Of a stretch of 59,499 bases of DNA, positions 52,412-59,499 are shown piece after piece. The notes below the pieces were generated by a model. The model ran no database searches. It was not told where the DNA came from and worked only from the letters and a program-made list of their open reading frames with translations. The stretch is from positions 1 to 59,499 of the forward strand of contig CALUJF010000014.1 in the NCBI GenBank assembly GCA_944320855.1, written 5' to 3'. The position numbers and the translations under genes were made by a program. Each line of letters begins with the position of its first letter. Within the stretch, counting starts at the first letter, position 1. The DNA is from an uncultured Phocaeicola sp. (lineage in GTDB: Bacteria > Bacteroidota > Bacteroidia > Bacteroidales > Bacteroidaceae).

Positions 52412-54529
52412 ATGGCTAAACAAGATTTGCACTTGACCCGTAATATCGGTATCATGGCTCACATCGATGCCGGTAAAACTACGACTTCAGAACGTATCTT
52501 GTTCTACACCGGTCTGACTCACAAAATTGGTGAGGTTCACGATGGTGCTGCAACAATGGACTGGATGGAGCAGGAGCAGGAACGTGGTATCACTATCACA
52601 TCTGCAGCTACTACTACTCGTTGGAAATATGCGGGTAATACTTATAAAATCAACTTGATTGATACTCCGGGACACGTTGACTTTACTGCTGAGGTAGAAC
52701 GTTCTTTGCGTGTTCTTGACGGTGCAGTTGCTGCATATTGTGCTGTAGGTGGTGTAGAGCCACAGTCTGAAACTGTATGGCGCCAGGCTGACAAGTACAA
52801 TGTTCCACGTATCGGTTATGTAAATAAAATGGACCGTTCCGGTGCTGACTTCTTCGAAGTTGTTCGCCAGATGAAAGATGTTCTTGGAGCTAACCCTTGT
52901 CCGGTTGTTATTCCAATCGGTGCTGAAGAAAACTTCAAAGGTGTAGTAGACCTTATCAAAATGAAGGCTATCCTTTGGCATGATGAAACAATGGGTGCTG
53001 ACTACGACGTTGAGGATATCCCTGCTAACTTGGTAGACGAAGCTCAGGAATGGAGAGATAAGATGCTTGAAAAAGTAGCTGAGTTTGACGAAGCTCTGAT
53101 GGAGAAATATTTCGATGATCCTTCTACTATCACTGAAGAAGAAATCTTGCGTGCTCTTCGCGCAGGTACTTTGAAGATGGATATCGTGCCTATGTTCTGT
53201 GGTTCTTCATTCAAGAACAAAGGTGTTCAGACTCTTCTTGACTATGTATGTGCTTTCTTGCCTTCTCCGCTTGATACTCCAAACATCATCGGTACAAACC
53301 CAAATACAGGTGCTGAAGAAGACCGTAAGCCGGATGAAGATGAAAAGACTTCTGCTCTTGCGTTCAAGATTGCAACTGACCCATATGTAGGTCGTTTGAC
53401 ATTCTTCCGTGTTTACTCAGGTAAAGTAGAAGCCGGTTCTTATATCTTCAACTCTCGCTCTGGTAAGAAAGAACGTGTATCTCGTTTGTTCCAGATGCAC
53501 TCAAACAAGCAGAACCCTGTTGAAGTAGTTAGCGCAGGTGATATCGGTGCCGGAGTAGGTTTCAAAGATATCCGTACTGGTGATACTCTTTGCGACGAAA
53601 CAGCTCCAATCGTTCTTGAATCTATGGACTTCCCAGAACCAGTAATCGGTATCGCAGTTGAGCCTAAGACTCAGAAAGACCTTGACAAGCTTTCTAACGG
53701 TTTGGCTAAGCTTGCTGAAGAAGACCCGACATTTACTGTAAGAACTGACGAACAGACAGGTCAGACAGTTATCTCTGGTATGGGTGAGCTTCACTTGGAT
53801 ATCATCATCGACCGTTTGAAACGTGAATTCAAGGTTGAATGTAACCAGGGTCGTCCTCAGGTAAACTACAAAGAAGCTATTACTAAGACAGTAGAACTTC
53901 GTGAAGTTTACAAGAAACAGTCAGGTGGTCGCGGTAAGTTTGCTGATATCATCGTAACTATCGGCCCGGTTGACGAAGATTACAAAGAAGGTGGACTTCA
54001 GTTCATCGATGAGGTTAAAGGTGGTAACGTGCCTAAGGAATTCATCCCTTCAGTACAGAAAGGTTTCCAGACTGCAATGAAGAATGGTGTGTTGGCAGGC
54101 TTCCCTCTCGATTCATTGAAGGTTGTCTTGAAGGATGGTTCTTTCCACCCGGTAGACTCTGACCAGTTGTCTTTCGAAATTTGTGCTATTCAGGCTTACA
54201 AGAATGCTTGTGCTAAGGCAGGTCCGGTTCTTATGGAACCTATCATGAAGCTTGAAGTTGTTACTCCGGAAGAAAACATGGGTGATGTTATCGGTGACTT
54301 GAACAAACGCCGTGGTCAGGTAGAAGGTATGGAGTCAAGCCGTTCAGGTGCTCGTATCGTTAAAGCAATGGTTCCGCTGGCTGAAATGTTCGGTTATGTA
54401 ACAGCATTGCGTACAATCACTTCAGGTCGTGCTACTTCTTCAATGACTTATGACCACCATGCACAGGTTTCAAGCTCAATCGCTAAGACTGTTCTTGAAG
54501 AAGTTAAAGGTCGAGTTGATCTGGTTTAA
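52412..54529 (+). CDS. fusA: Elongation factor G
   Basis: A 705-residue translocase GTPase. G1 is AHIDAGKTT (residues 16-24), G3 DTPGHVDF and G4 NKMD. Domains II to V follow in the usual order, ending in the [10 protein letters not shown] tail. The catalytic His of domain IV is within the expected region ([13 protein letters not shown], then [13 protein letters not shown]). It lies in the canonical place after rpsG with a 32-bp gap. Bacteroidales often carry a second EF-G2 elsewhere; this is the ribosomal-cluster copy. Confidence 0.98.
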   Translation: MAKQDLHLTRNIGIMAHIDAGKTTTSERILFYTGLTHKIGEVHDGAATMDWMEQEQERGITITSAATTTRWKYAGNTYKINLIDTPGHVDFTAEVERSLRVLDGAVAAYCAVGGVEPQSETVWRQADKYNVPRIGYVNKMDRSGADFFEVVRQMKDVLGANPCPVVIPIGAEENFKGVVDLIKMKAILWHDETMGADYDVEDIPANLVDEAQEWRDKMLEKVAEFDEALMEKYFDDPSTITEEEILRALRAGTLKMDIVPMFCGSSFKNKGVQTLLDYVCAFLPSPLDTPNIIGTNPNTGAEEDRKPDEDEKTSALAFKIATDPYVGRLTFFRVYSGKVEAGSYIFNSRSGKKERVSRLFQMHSNKQNPVEVVSAGDIGAGVGFKDIRTGDTLCDETAPIVLESMDFPEPVIGIAVEPKTQKDLDKLSNGLAKLAEEDPTFTVRTDEQTGQTVISGMGELHLDIIIDRLKREFKVECNQGRPQVNYKEAITKTVELREVYKKQSGGRGKFADIIVTIGPVDEDYKEGGLQFIDEVKGGNVPKEFIPSVQKGFQTAMKNGVLAGFPLDSLKVVLKDGSFHPVDSDQLSFEICAIQAYKNACAKAGPVLMEPIMKLEVVTPEENMGDVIGDLNKRRGQVEGMESSRSGARIVKAMVPLAEMFGYVTALRTITSGRATSSMTYDHHAQVSSSIAKTVLEEVKGRVDLV

Positions 54530-54544
54530 TCAATAAAAATATCT

Positions 54545-54589
54545 TGAAGCCTATGAGGGCTAGCGAATGACTCTTAGCCCTCATGCTTC
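54545..54589 (+). terminator. Long hairpin between fusA and rpsJ
   Basis: TGAAGC (54545-54550) and ATGAGGGCTA (54553-54562) pair with TAGCCCTCAT (54574-54583) and GCTTCA (54584-54589), giving a 16-bp stem with a 2-nt bulge. It is not followed by a T-run and no promoter lies behind it, so it may be a partial attenuator or processing site separating the str and S10 segments. Confidence 0.6.
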
Positions 54590-54630
54590 ATCTTATAATA
54601 AATAACTAATTAATAATTTAAAACTTAACA

Positions 54631-54936
54631 ATGAGTCAGAAAATCAGAATTAAACTGAAATCTTACGATCACAACTTGGTAGACAAGTCTGCTGAAAAAA
54701 TTGTAAGAACTGTGAAGGCTACAGGTGCTATCGTTAGCGGTCCAATTCCATTGCCAACACACAAAAGAATCTTTACTGTAAACCGTTCGACTTTCGTTAA
54801 CAAGAAGTCACGTGAACAGTTCGAATTGTCTTCTTATAAGAGACTTATCGACATCTATAGCTCAACTGCTAAAACTGTTGACGCTTTGATGAAATTGGAA
54901 TTACCAAGTGGAGTAGAAGTAGAAATTAAAGTTTAA
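54631..54936 (+). CDS. rpsJ: Small ribosomal subunit protein uS10
   Basis: A 101-residue S10 (30S head; also NusE, a partner in antitermination). Typical segments are [13 protein letters not shown], the [17 protein letters not shown] loop that reaches the decoding region, and the [20 protein letters not shown] core. First gene of the S10 segment. Confidence 0.98.
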   Translation: MSQKIRIKLKSYDHNLVDKSAEKIVRTVKATGAIVSGPIPLPTHKRIFTVNRSTFVNKKSREQFELSSYKRLIDIYSSTAKTVDALMKLELPSGVEVEIKV

Positions 54937-54956
54937 TCAATTAAAATTTAACTGAA

Positions 54957-55574
54957 ATGCCAGGATTATTAGGAAAGAAAATCGGAATGACATCCGTTTT
55001 CAGTGCTGATGGTAAGAATGTACCATGCACTGTTATCGAAGCTGGTCCTTGTGTAGTTACTCAGATTAAGAGTGTAGAAAAAGATGGTTATGCTGCTGTT
55101 CAGGTAGGTTTCCAGGACAAGAAGGAAAAGCATACTACTAAACCTTTGATGGGACACTTTAAGAAAGCTGGTGTAACTCCAAAGAGACACTTGGCCGAGT
55201 TCAAAGATTTCTCAGAAGAATTGAATTTAGGTGACACTATCACTGTAGAGTTGTTCAATGATGCAACTTATGTTGACGTTATTGGTACTTCTAAAGGTAA
55301 GGGTTTCCAGGGTGTTGTAAAACGTCATGGATTTGGTGGTGTTGGACAGACTACTCACGGTCAGCACAACCGCGCTCGTAAACCGGGTTCTATCGGTGCT
55401 TGTTCTTACCCAGCAAAAGTATTCAAAGGAATGCGCATGGGCGGACAAATGGGTGGTGATAGAGTGACTACTCACAACTTACAGGTATTAAAAGTAATCC
55501 CTGAACACAATCTTCTTCTTATCAAGGGTTCTGTTCCAGGTTACAAAGGTTCAATCGTAATAATTGAGAAATAA
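54957..55574 (+). CDS. rplC: Large ribosomal subunit protein uL3
   Basis: A 205-residue L3, an early 50S assembly protein near the peptidyl-transferase centre. [15 protein letters not shown] at the start and the [22 protein letters not shown] loop (part: [14 protein letters not shown]) are the family marks. The stop overlaps the rplD start by 1 bp (TAATG). Confidence 0.98.
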   Translation: MPGLLGKKIGMTSVFSADGKNVPCTVIEAGPCVVTQIKSVEKDGYAAVQVGFQDKKEKHTTKPLMGHFKKAGVTPKRHLAEFKDFSEELNLGDTITVELFNDATYVDVIGTSKGKGFQGVVKRHGFGGVGQTTHGQHNRARKPGSIGACSYPAKVFKGMRMGGQMGGDRVTTHNLQVLKVIPEHNLLLIKGSVPGYKGSIVIIEK

Positions 55575-56203
55575 TGGAAGTTAACGTATTAAATATTAAA
55601 GGTGAAGATACTGGTAGAAAAGTAGCTCTTAATGATGCTATTTTCGGTATTACACCAAACGATCACGCTATCTATCTTGATGTTAAGCAGTACATGGCTA
55701 ACCAGCGCCAGGGAACTCATAAATCAAAAGAAAGAAGCGAAATTAGCGGTTCTACTCGTAAATTGGGTCGTCAGAAAGGTGGTGGCGGTGCACGTCGCGG
55801 TGATATCAACTCTCCACTATTGGTTGGCGGTGCTCGCGTTTTTGGTCCTAAACCAAGAGACTATTGGTTCAAATTGAATAAGAAGGTTAAGGCTTTGGCA
55901 CGTAAATCTGCTTTAGCTTATAAGGCTCAGACTAACAACATTGTAGTTGTAGAAGACTTCTCTTTTGAAGCTCCAAAGACTAAAGAATTTATAAATGTTG
56001 TGAATAATCTGAAAGTGGCTGGCAAAAAGCTACTTATGGTTTTGCCGGAAGCGAATAAAAACGTATATTTGTCTGCTCGTAACATAGAGCGTACAAATTT
56101 AGCAATTGCTTCTGCGTTAAATACTTACTCTGTATTGAATGCAGAAACTCTTGTTGTGACTGAGAGTGCATTGAAAGCTATCGAGGAAACCTTAGTTAAA
56201 TAA
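55574..56203 (+). CDS. rplD: Large ribosomal subunit protein uL4
   Basis: A 209-residue L4 lining the exit tunnel. Visible are the [20 protein letters not shown] stretch followed by [12 protein letters not shown] (the extended loop) and [20 protein letters not shown]. The start overlaps the rplC stop, so translation is coupled. In E. coli L4 represses this operon; no such site was identified here. Confidence 0.97.
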   Translation: MEVNVLNIKGEDTGRKVALNDAIFGITPNDHAIYLDVKQYMANQRQGTHKSKERSEISGSTRKLGRQKGGGGARRGDINSPLLVGGARVFGPKPRDYWFKLNKKVKALARKSALAYKAQTNNIVVVEDFSFEAPKTKEFINVVNNLKVAGKKLLMVLPEANKNVYLSARNIERTNLAIASALNTYSVLNAETLVVTESALKAIEETLVK

Positions 56204-56222
56204 TTAAAGGAGGCTTAGTAAA

Positions 56223-56513
56223 ATGGGAATTATTATTAAACCGTTAGTAACAGAAAAGATGACTGCTATAACTGAAAAGTTCAATCGTTTCGGTTTTATT
56301 GTACGTCCTGATGCTAACAAATTAGAGATTAAGAGTGAAATCGAAGCTTTGTATAACGTAACAGTTCTTAGTGTAAACACTATTCGTTATGCAGGTAAGA
56401 ACAAAAGTCGTTATACTAAATCTGGCCTGATCAAAGGTCGTACTAATGCTTACAAAAAAGCAATAGTGACATTGAAAGAAGGCGATACTATTGATTTTTA
56501 TAGCAATATTTAA
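56223..56513 (+). CDS. rplW: Large ribosomal subunit protein uL23
   Basis: A 96-residue L23 at the tunnel exit, docking site for trigger factor and SRP. It begins [14 protein letters not shown], has [20 protein letters not shown] and ends [16 protein letters not shown] good Shine-Dalgarno-like AAAGGAGG lies before the start, unusual for this genome. Confidence 0.97.
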   Translation: MGIIIKPLVTEKMTAITEKFNRFGFIVRPDANKLEIKSEIEALYNVTVLSVNTIRYAGKNKSRYTKSGLIKGRTNAYKKAIVTLKEGDTIDFYSNI

Positions 56514-56521
56514 TAAATAAG

Positions 56522-57343
56522 ATGGCAGTACGTAAATTTAAGCCCACAACACCGGGGCAGAGACACAAAATTATTGGTACTTTTGAGGAAATTACTGCAT
56601 CGGTACCAGAGAAATCTCTTGTATGTGGAAAGCGTTCTACTGGTGGTCGTAACCACGTAGGTAAAATGACAATGCGCTATATCGGCGGTGGTCATAAGAG
56701 AAAATTCCGCTTTATCGATTTCAAGAGAAATAAAGACGGTGTTCCAGCAGTTGTTAAGACAATAGAGTATGATCCAAACCGTTCGGCTCGTATCGCTTTG
56801 TTGTTCTATGCTGATGGAGAAAAAAGATATATCATTGCTCCTAATGGATTGCAAGTTGGCAGCACTTTGATGTCCGGAGCGACTGCGGCGCCTGAGATTG
56901 GTAACGCACTTCCGCTTGAAAACATCCCTGTAGGTACAGTAATTCACAATATCGAATTACGCCCAGGCCAGGGTGCAGCTTTGGTAAGATCGGCTGGTAA
57001 CTTTGCTCAGTTGACTTCTCGCGAAGGTAAATACTGTGTAATCAAATTGCCTTCAGGTGAAGTAAGACAAATCTTGAGTGCTTGTAAAGCTACTATCGGT
57101 AGTGTAGGTAACTCAGACCATGCTCTTGAATCTTCTGGTAAAGCAGGACGTTCTCGCTGGTTGGGTCGTCGTCCACACAACCGTGGTGTTGTTATGAACC
57201 CTGTTGATCACCCAATGGGTGGTGGTGAAGGACGTCAGTCTGGAGGTCACCCAAGATCACGTACAGGCTTGTATGCTAAGGGCTTGAAGACTAGAGCACC
57301 TAAGAAACAGTCTTCTAAATATATAATTGAGAGAAGAAAGTAA
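56522..57343 (+). CDS. rplB: Large ribosomal subunit protein uL2
   Basis: A 273-residue L2 with all marks: [34 protein letters not shown] and the catalytic-centre His region [20 protein letters not shown]. It ends in a basic tail ([13 protein letters not shown]). Eight bases separate it from rplW. Confidence 0.98.
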   Translation: MAVRKFKPTTPGQRHKIIGTFEEITASVPEKSLVCGKRSTGGRNHVGKMTMRYIGGGHKRKFRFIDFKRNKDGVPAVVKTIEYDPNRSARIALLFYADGEKRYIIAPNGLQVGSTLMSGATAAPEIGNALPLENIPVGTVIHNIELRPGQGAALVRSAGNFAQLTSREGKYCVIKLPSGEVRQILSACKATIGSVGNSDHALESSGKAGRSRWLGRRPHNRGVVMNPVDHPMGGGEGRQSGGHPRSRTGLYAKGLKTRAPKKQSSKYIIERRK

Positions 57344-57365
57344 TAACTGATTAATTGAGTAAATT

Positions 57366-57635
57366 ATGAGTCGTTCATTAAAAAAAGGTCCATATATTAA
57401 TGTAAAACTGGAAAAGAAGGTGCTTGCTATGAATGAAAGCGGCAAGAAATCAGTTGTTAAGACTTGGGCCAGAGCTTCAATGATTTCGCCTGATTTTGTT
57501 GGGCATACAATTGCAGTTCATAACGGTAACAAATTTATTCCTGTTTATGTTACAGAAAACATGGTAGGACACAAGTTGGGAGAATTTGCTCCTACTCGTA
57601 CTTTCCGTGGACATGCCGGTAACAAGAAAAAATAA
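57366..57635 (+). CDS. rpsS: Small ribosomal subunit protein uS19
   Basis: An 89-residue S19 in the 30S head. [35 protein letters not shown] and [16 protein letters not shown] are diagnostic. Confidence 0.98.
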   Translation: MSRSLKKGPYINVKLEKKVLAMNESGKKSVVKTWARASMISPDFVGHTIAVHNGNKFIPVYVTENMVGHKLGEFAPTRTFRGHAGNKKK

Positions 57636-57672
57636 CAGGAAACTTGTTTGAAAAATAATAAAGTAAATAATA

Positions 57673-58083
57673 ATGGGAGCAAGAAAAAAAATATCGGCTG
57701 AAAAAAGAAAAGAAGCCCTTAAAACCATGTATTTTGCCAAGTTGCAGAATGTTCCTACATCTCCAAGAAAAATGCGTCTCGTGGCTGACATGATTCGCGG
57801 TATGGAAGTGAATAGAGCACTTGGTGTACTGAAGTTTTCTTCAAAAGAAGCTTCTGCAAGAGTGGAAAAATTGTTACGCTCTGCTATTGCTAACTGGGAA
57901 CAGAAAAACGAACGTAAGGCTGAAAGCGGTGAATTGTTTGTAACTAAGATTTATGTTGATGGTGGCGCTACTCTTAAACGTATGAGACCAGCTCCACAGG
58001 GTAGAGGTTACAGAATCCGCAAACGCTCTAATCATGTAACTTTGTTCGTTGATTCTAAAAATACTAATGATAATCAAAATTAA
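57673..58083 (+). CDS. rplV: Large ribosomal subunit protein uL22
   Basis: A 136-residue L22 with an N-terminal extension common in Bacteroidetes ([20 protein letters not shown]). The core is [21 protein letters not shown], and the beta-hairpin reaching the tunnel ([20 protein letters not shown]) is intact, with no insertion of the kind seen in macrolide-resistant variants. Confidence 0.97.
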   Translation: MGARKKISAEKRKEALKTMYFAKLQNVPTSPRKMRLVADMIRGMEVNRALGVLKFSSKEASARVEKLLRSAIANWEQKNERKAESGELFVTKIYVDGGATLKRMRPAPQGRGYRIRKRSNHVTLFVDSKNTNDNQN

Positions 58084-58089
58084 GAGTAG

Positions 58090-58821
58090 ATGGGACAGAA
58101 AGTTAATCCGATAAGCAACCGTTTAGGAATTATCAGAGGATGGGATTCAAATTGGTACGGTGGCAAAAATTATGGTGACGCTTTGCTGGAAGACAGCAAA
58201 ATCCGTAAGTACTTGAATGCCAGACTTGCTAAGGCAAGCGTTTCAAGAATTGTAATTGAACGTACTCTGAAATTGGTGACAATCACTGTATGCACTGCTC
58301 GTCCAGGTATTATCATAGGTAAAGGTGGTCAGGAAGTTGACAAGTTGAAGGAAGAGTTGAAGAAGATCACTGATAAGGATATTCAAATCAATATCTTTGA
58401 AGTTAAAAGACCTGAGTTAGACGCTGTGATTGTTGCAAACAATATAGCACGCCAGGTAGAAGGTAAGATAGCTTACAGACGCGCCATCAAAACTGCTATT
58501 GCTAACACAATGCGTATGGGTGCAGAAGGTATCAAAGTTCTTATCTCTGGACGTTTGAACGGTGCTGAAATGGCACGTTCTGAAATGTATAAAGAAGGAC
58601 GTACTCCACTTCATACTTTCCGTGCAGATATCGACTATTGTCATGCTGAAGCTTTGACTAAGGTTGGTTTGCTTGGTATCAAAGTATGGATTTGCCGTGG
58701 CGAAGTTTATGGAAAACGTGAGTTGGCTCCTAACTTCACACAGACAAAGGAAACTGGCCGTAACAACGGTTCAAACAATGGTGGAAAGAATTTCCGTAAG
58801 AAAAGAAACAACAATCGCTAA
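58090..58821 (+). CDS. rpsC: Small ribosomal subunit protein uS3
   Basis: A 243-residue S3 containing the KH domain ([20 protein letters not shown]) and the C-terminal [19 protein letters not shown] domain of the mRNA entry site. The last 25 residues are an Asn/Lys/Arg-rich tail ([19 protein letters not shown]). Confidence 0.98.
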   Translation: MGQKVNPISNRLGIIRGWDSNWYGGKNYGDALLEDSKIRKYLNARLAKASVSRIVIERTLKLVTITVCTARPGIIIGKGGQEVDKLKEELKKITDKDIQINIFEVKRPELDAVIVANNIARQVEGKIAYRRAIKTAIANTMRMGAEGIKVLISGRLNGAEMARSEMYKEGRTPLHTFRADIDYCHAEALTKVGLLGIKVWICRGEVYGKRELAPNFTQTKETGRNNGSNNGGKNFRKKRNNNR

Positions 58822-58842
58822 CGAATTTGAATTTTAGGAATT

Positions 58843-59274
58843 ATGTTACAACCGAAAAAGACAAAATTCAGAAGACAGCAGAAAGGTAGCGCTAAAGGTA
58901 ATGCCCAGAGAGGACATCAGCTGGCTTTCGGTACTTTTGGTATCAAGTCATTGCAGACTAAATGGATCACTGGACGTCAGATTGAAGCAGCTCGTATTGC
59001 TGTAACAAGATATATGCAGCGTCAGGGTCAGATATGGATTCGTATTTTCCCTGATAAACCAATTACTCGTAAACCTGCTGACGTGCGTATGGGTAAGGGT
59101 AAAGGTTCACCAGAAGGATTTGTTGCTCCTGTAACTCCAGGACGTATCCTGATTGAAGTAGAAGGAGTTCCTTTTGATATAGCTAAAGAAGCTCTGCGCC
59201 TTGCAGCTCAGAAACTTCCAGTTACAACTAAGTTTATTGTTAGACGTGATTACGACGCAAGTCAAAATGCTTAA
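58843..59274 (+). CDS. rplP: Large ribosomal subunit protein uL16
   Basis: A 143-residue L16 near the A-site t[41 protein letters not shown] and [16 protein letters not shown] are diagnostic. 21 bp after rpsC. Confidence 0.98.
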   Translation: MLQPKKTKFRRQQKGSAKGNAQRGHQLAFGTFGIKSLQTKWITGRQIEAARIAVTRYMQRQGQIWIRIFPDKPITRKPADVRMGKGKGSPEGFVAPVTPGRILIEVEGVPFDIAKEALRLAAQKLPVTTKFIVRRDYDASQNA

Positions 59275-59281
59275 TTGAGAT

Positions 59282-59476
59282 ATGAAGATTGCAGAAATTA
59301 GAGAAATAGCTACTAACGAATTAGCTGAAAGAATTCAGACTGAAGAAGCTAATTACAAACAAATGGTTTTGAATCATTCAATCTCTCCGCTGGCAAATCC
59401 TGCTAAGATTAAACAATTGCGCAGAACTATCGCAAGAATGAAGACAGAGTTGCGTCAGAGAGAACTTAACAAATAA
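59282..59476 (+). CDS. rpmC: Large ribosomal subunit protein uL29
   Basis: A 64-residue helical L29 at the tunnel exit: MKIAEIREIATNELAERIQ, then NPAKIKQLRRTIARMKTELR. Seven bases after rplP. Confidence 0.96.
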   Translation: MKIAEIREIATNELAERIQTEEANYKQMVLNHSISPLANPAKIKQLRRTIARMKTELRQRELNK

Positions 59477-59488
59477 TAATGGTCCACA

Positions 59489-59499
59489 TGGAAGTTAGA
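59489..59499 (+). CDS. rpsQ: Small ribosomal subunit protein uS17, 5' end only
   Basis: Only MEVR is present before the window ends. Position directly after rpmC and the residues fit the start of Bacteroidales S17. An in-frame ATG at 59479 (MVHMEVR) two bases after the rpmC stop is an alternative start; the family usually begins at the second Met. Confidence 0.6.

Overview
The window is chromosomal DNA of a gut-type Bacteroidales (Bacteroides/Phocaeicola-like). The evidence is a SusC/SusD pair with a hybrid two-component regulator, fimbrillin-type lipoproteins, DUF4988-type lipoproteins, promoters of the Bacteroidales form TTTG-N19/20-TAnnTTTG, and a canonical S12/S7/EF-G/S10 ribosomal cluster. 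No sequence search was run; all names rest on motifs, length and context.

Layout. 1-9.3 kb is housekeeping: rpsO, an EFR1-type flavodoxin/ferredoxin protein, tRNA-Leu(CAA), mannose-1-phosphate guanylyltransferase, phosphofructokinase, then a run of GH3-like adenylase, Ig-like lipoprotein, DUF3108 protein and lytic transglycosylase. 9.3-14.8 kb holds a GH2 beta-galactosidase, a Fic protein with a palindrome over its promoter, and a small secreted protein. 14.8-18.1 kb is an accessory island: two P-loop ATPases between an intact Rpn-type nuclease gene and a truncated copy of that gene's promoter and first 26 codons. 18.2-22.4 kb is a leftward operon of three fimbrillin-like lipoproteins.

23.2-50.7 kb is one polysaccharide utilization locus (PUL): SusC, SusD, a DUF5017-like lipoprotein, three DUF4988-type lipoproteins, three paralogous beta-helix lipoproteins (DUF4955/PL29-like), a GH29 alpha-L-fucosidase, a PL8-type lyase, and a convergent hybrid two-component sensor. 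The outer-membrane pair would bind and import oligosaccharides, the lipoproteins would bind or cut glycan at the surface, the lyase and fucosidase would cleave it, and the sensor would induce the locus. PL8 plus fucosidase without a visible sulfatase or GH88 points to an unusual fucose- and uronate-containing substrate. From 50.8 kb on come a DUF3467 protein and rpsL-rpsG-fusA-rpsJ-rplC-rplD-rplW-rplB-rpsS-rplV-rpsC-rplP-rpmC-rpsQ (partial).

The most unusual signal is non-coding. Several intergenic regions carry short words repeated at an exact 11-bp pitch: TGAAC, GTTCA and TTTAAA in three separate gaps (12.5, 37.0 and 46.5 kb), and a CGTG/ACACGTACGTGT series with an 11/22-bp pitch at 22.7 kb. 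At 37.0 kb the left and right arms form a nested ladder of 6-7-bp complementary units separated by 4-nt spacers. I do not recognise this as a described element.
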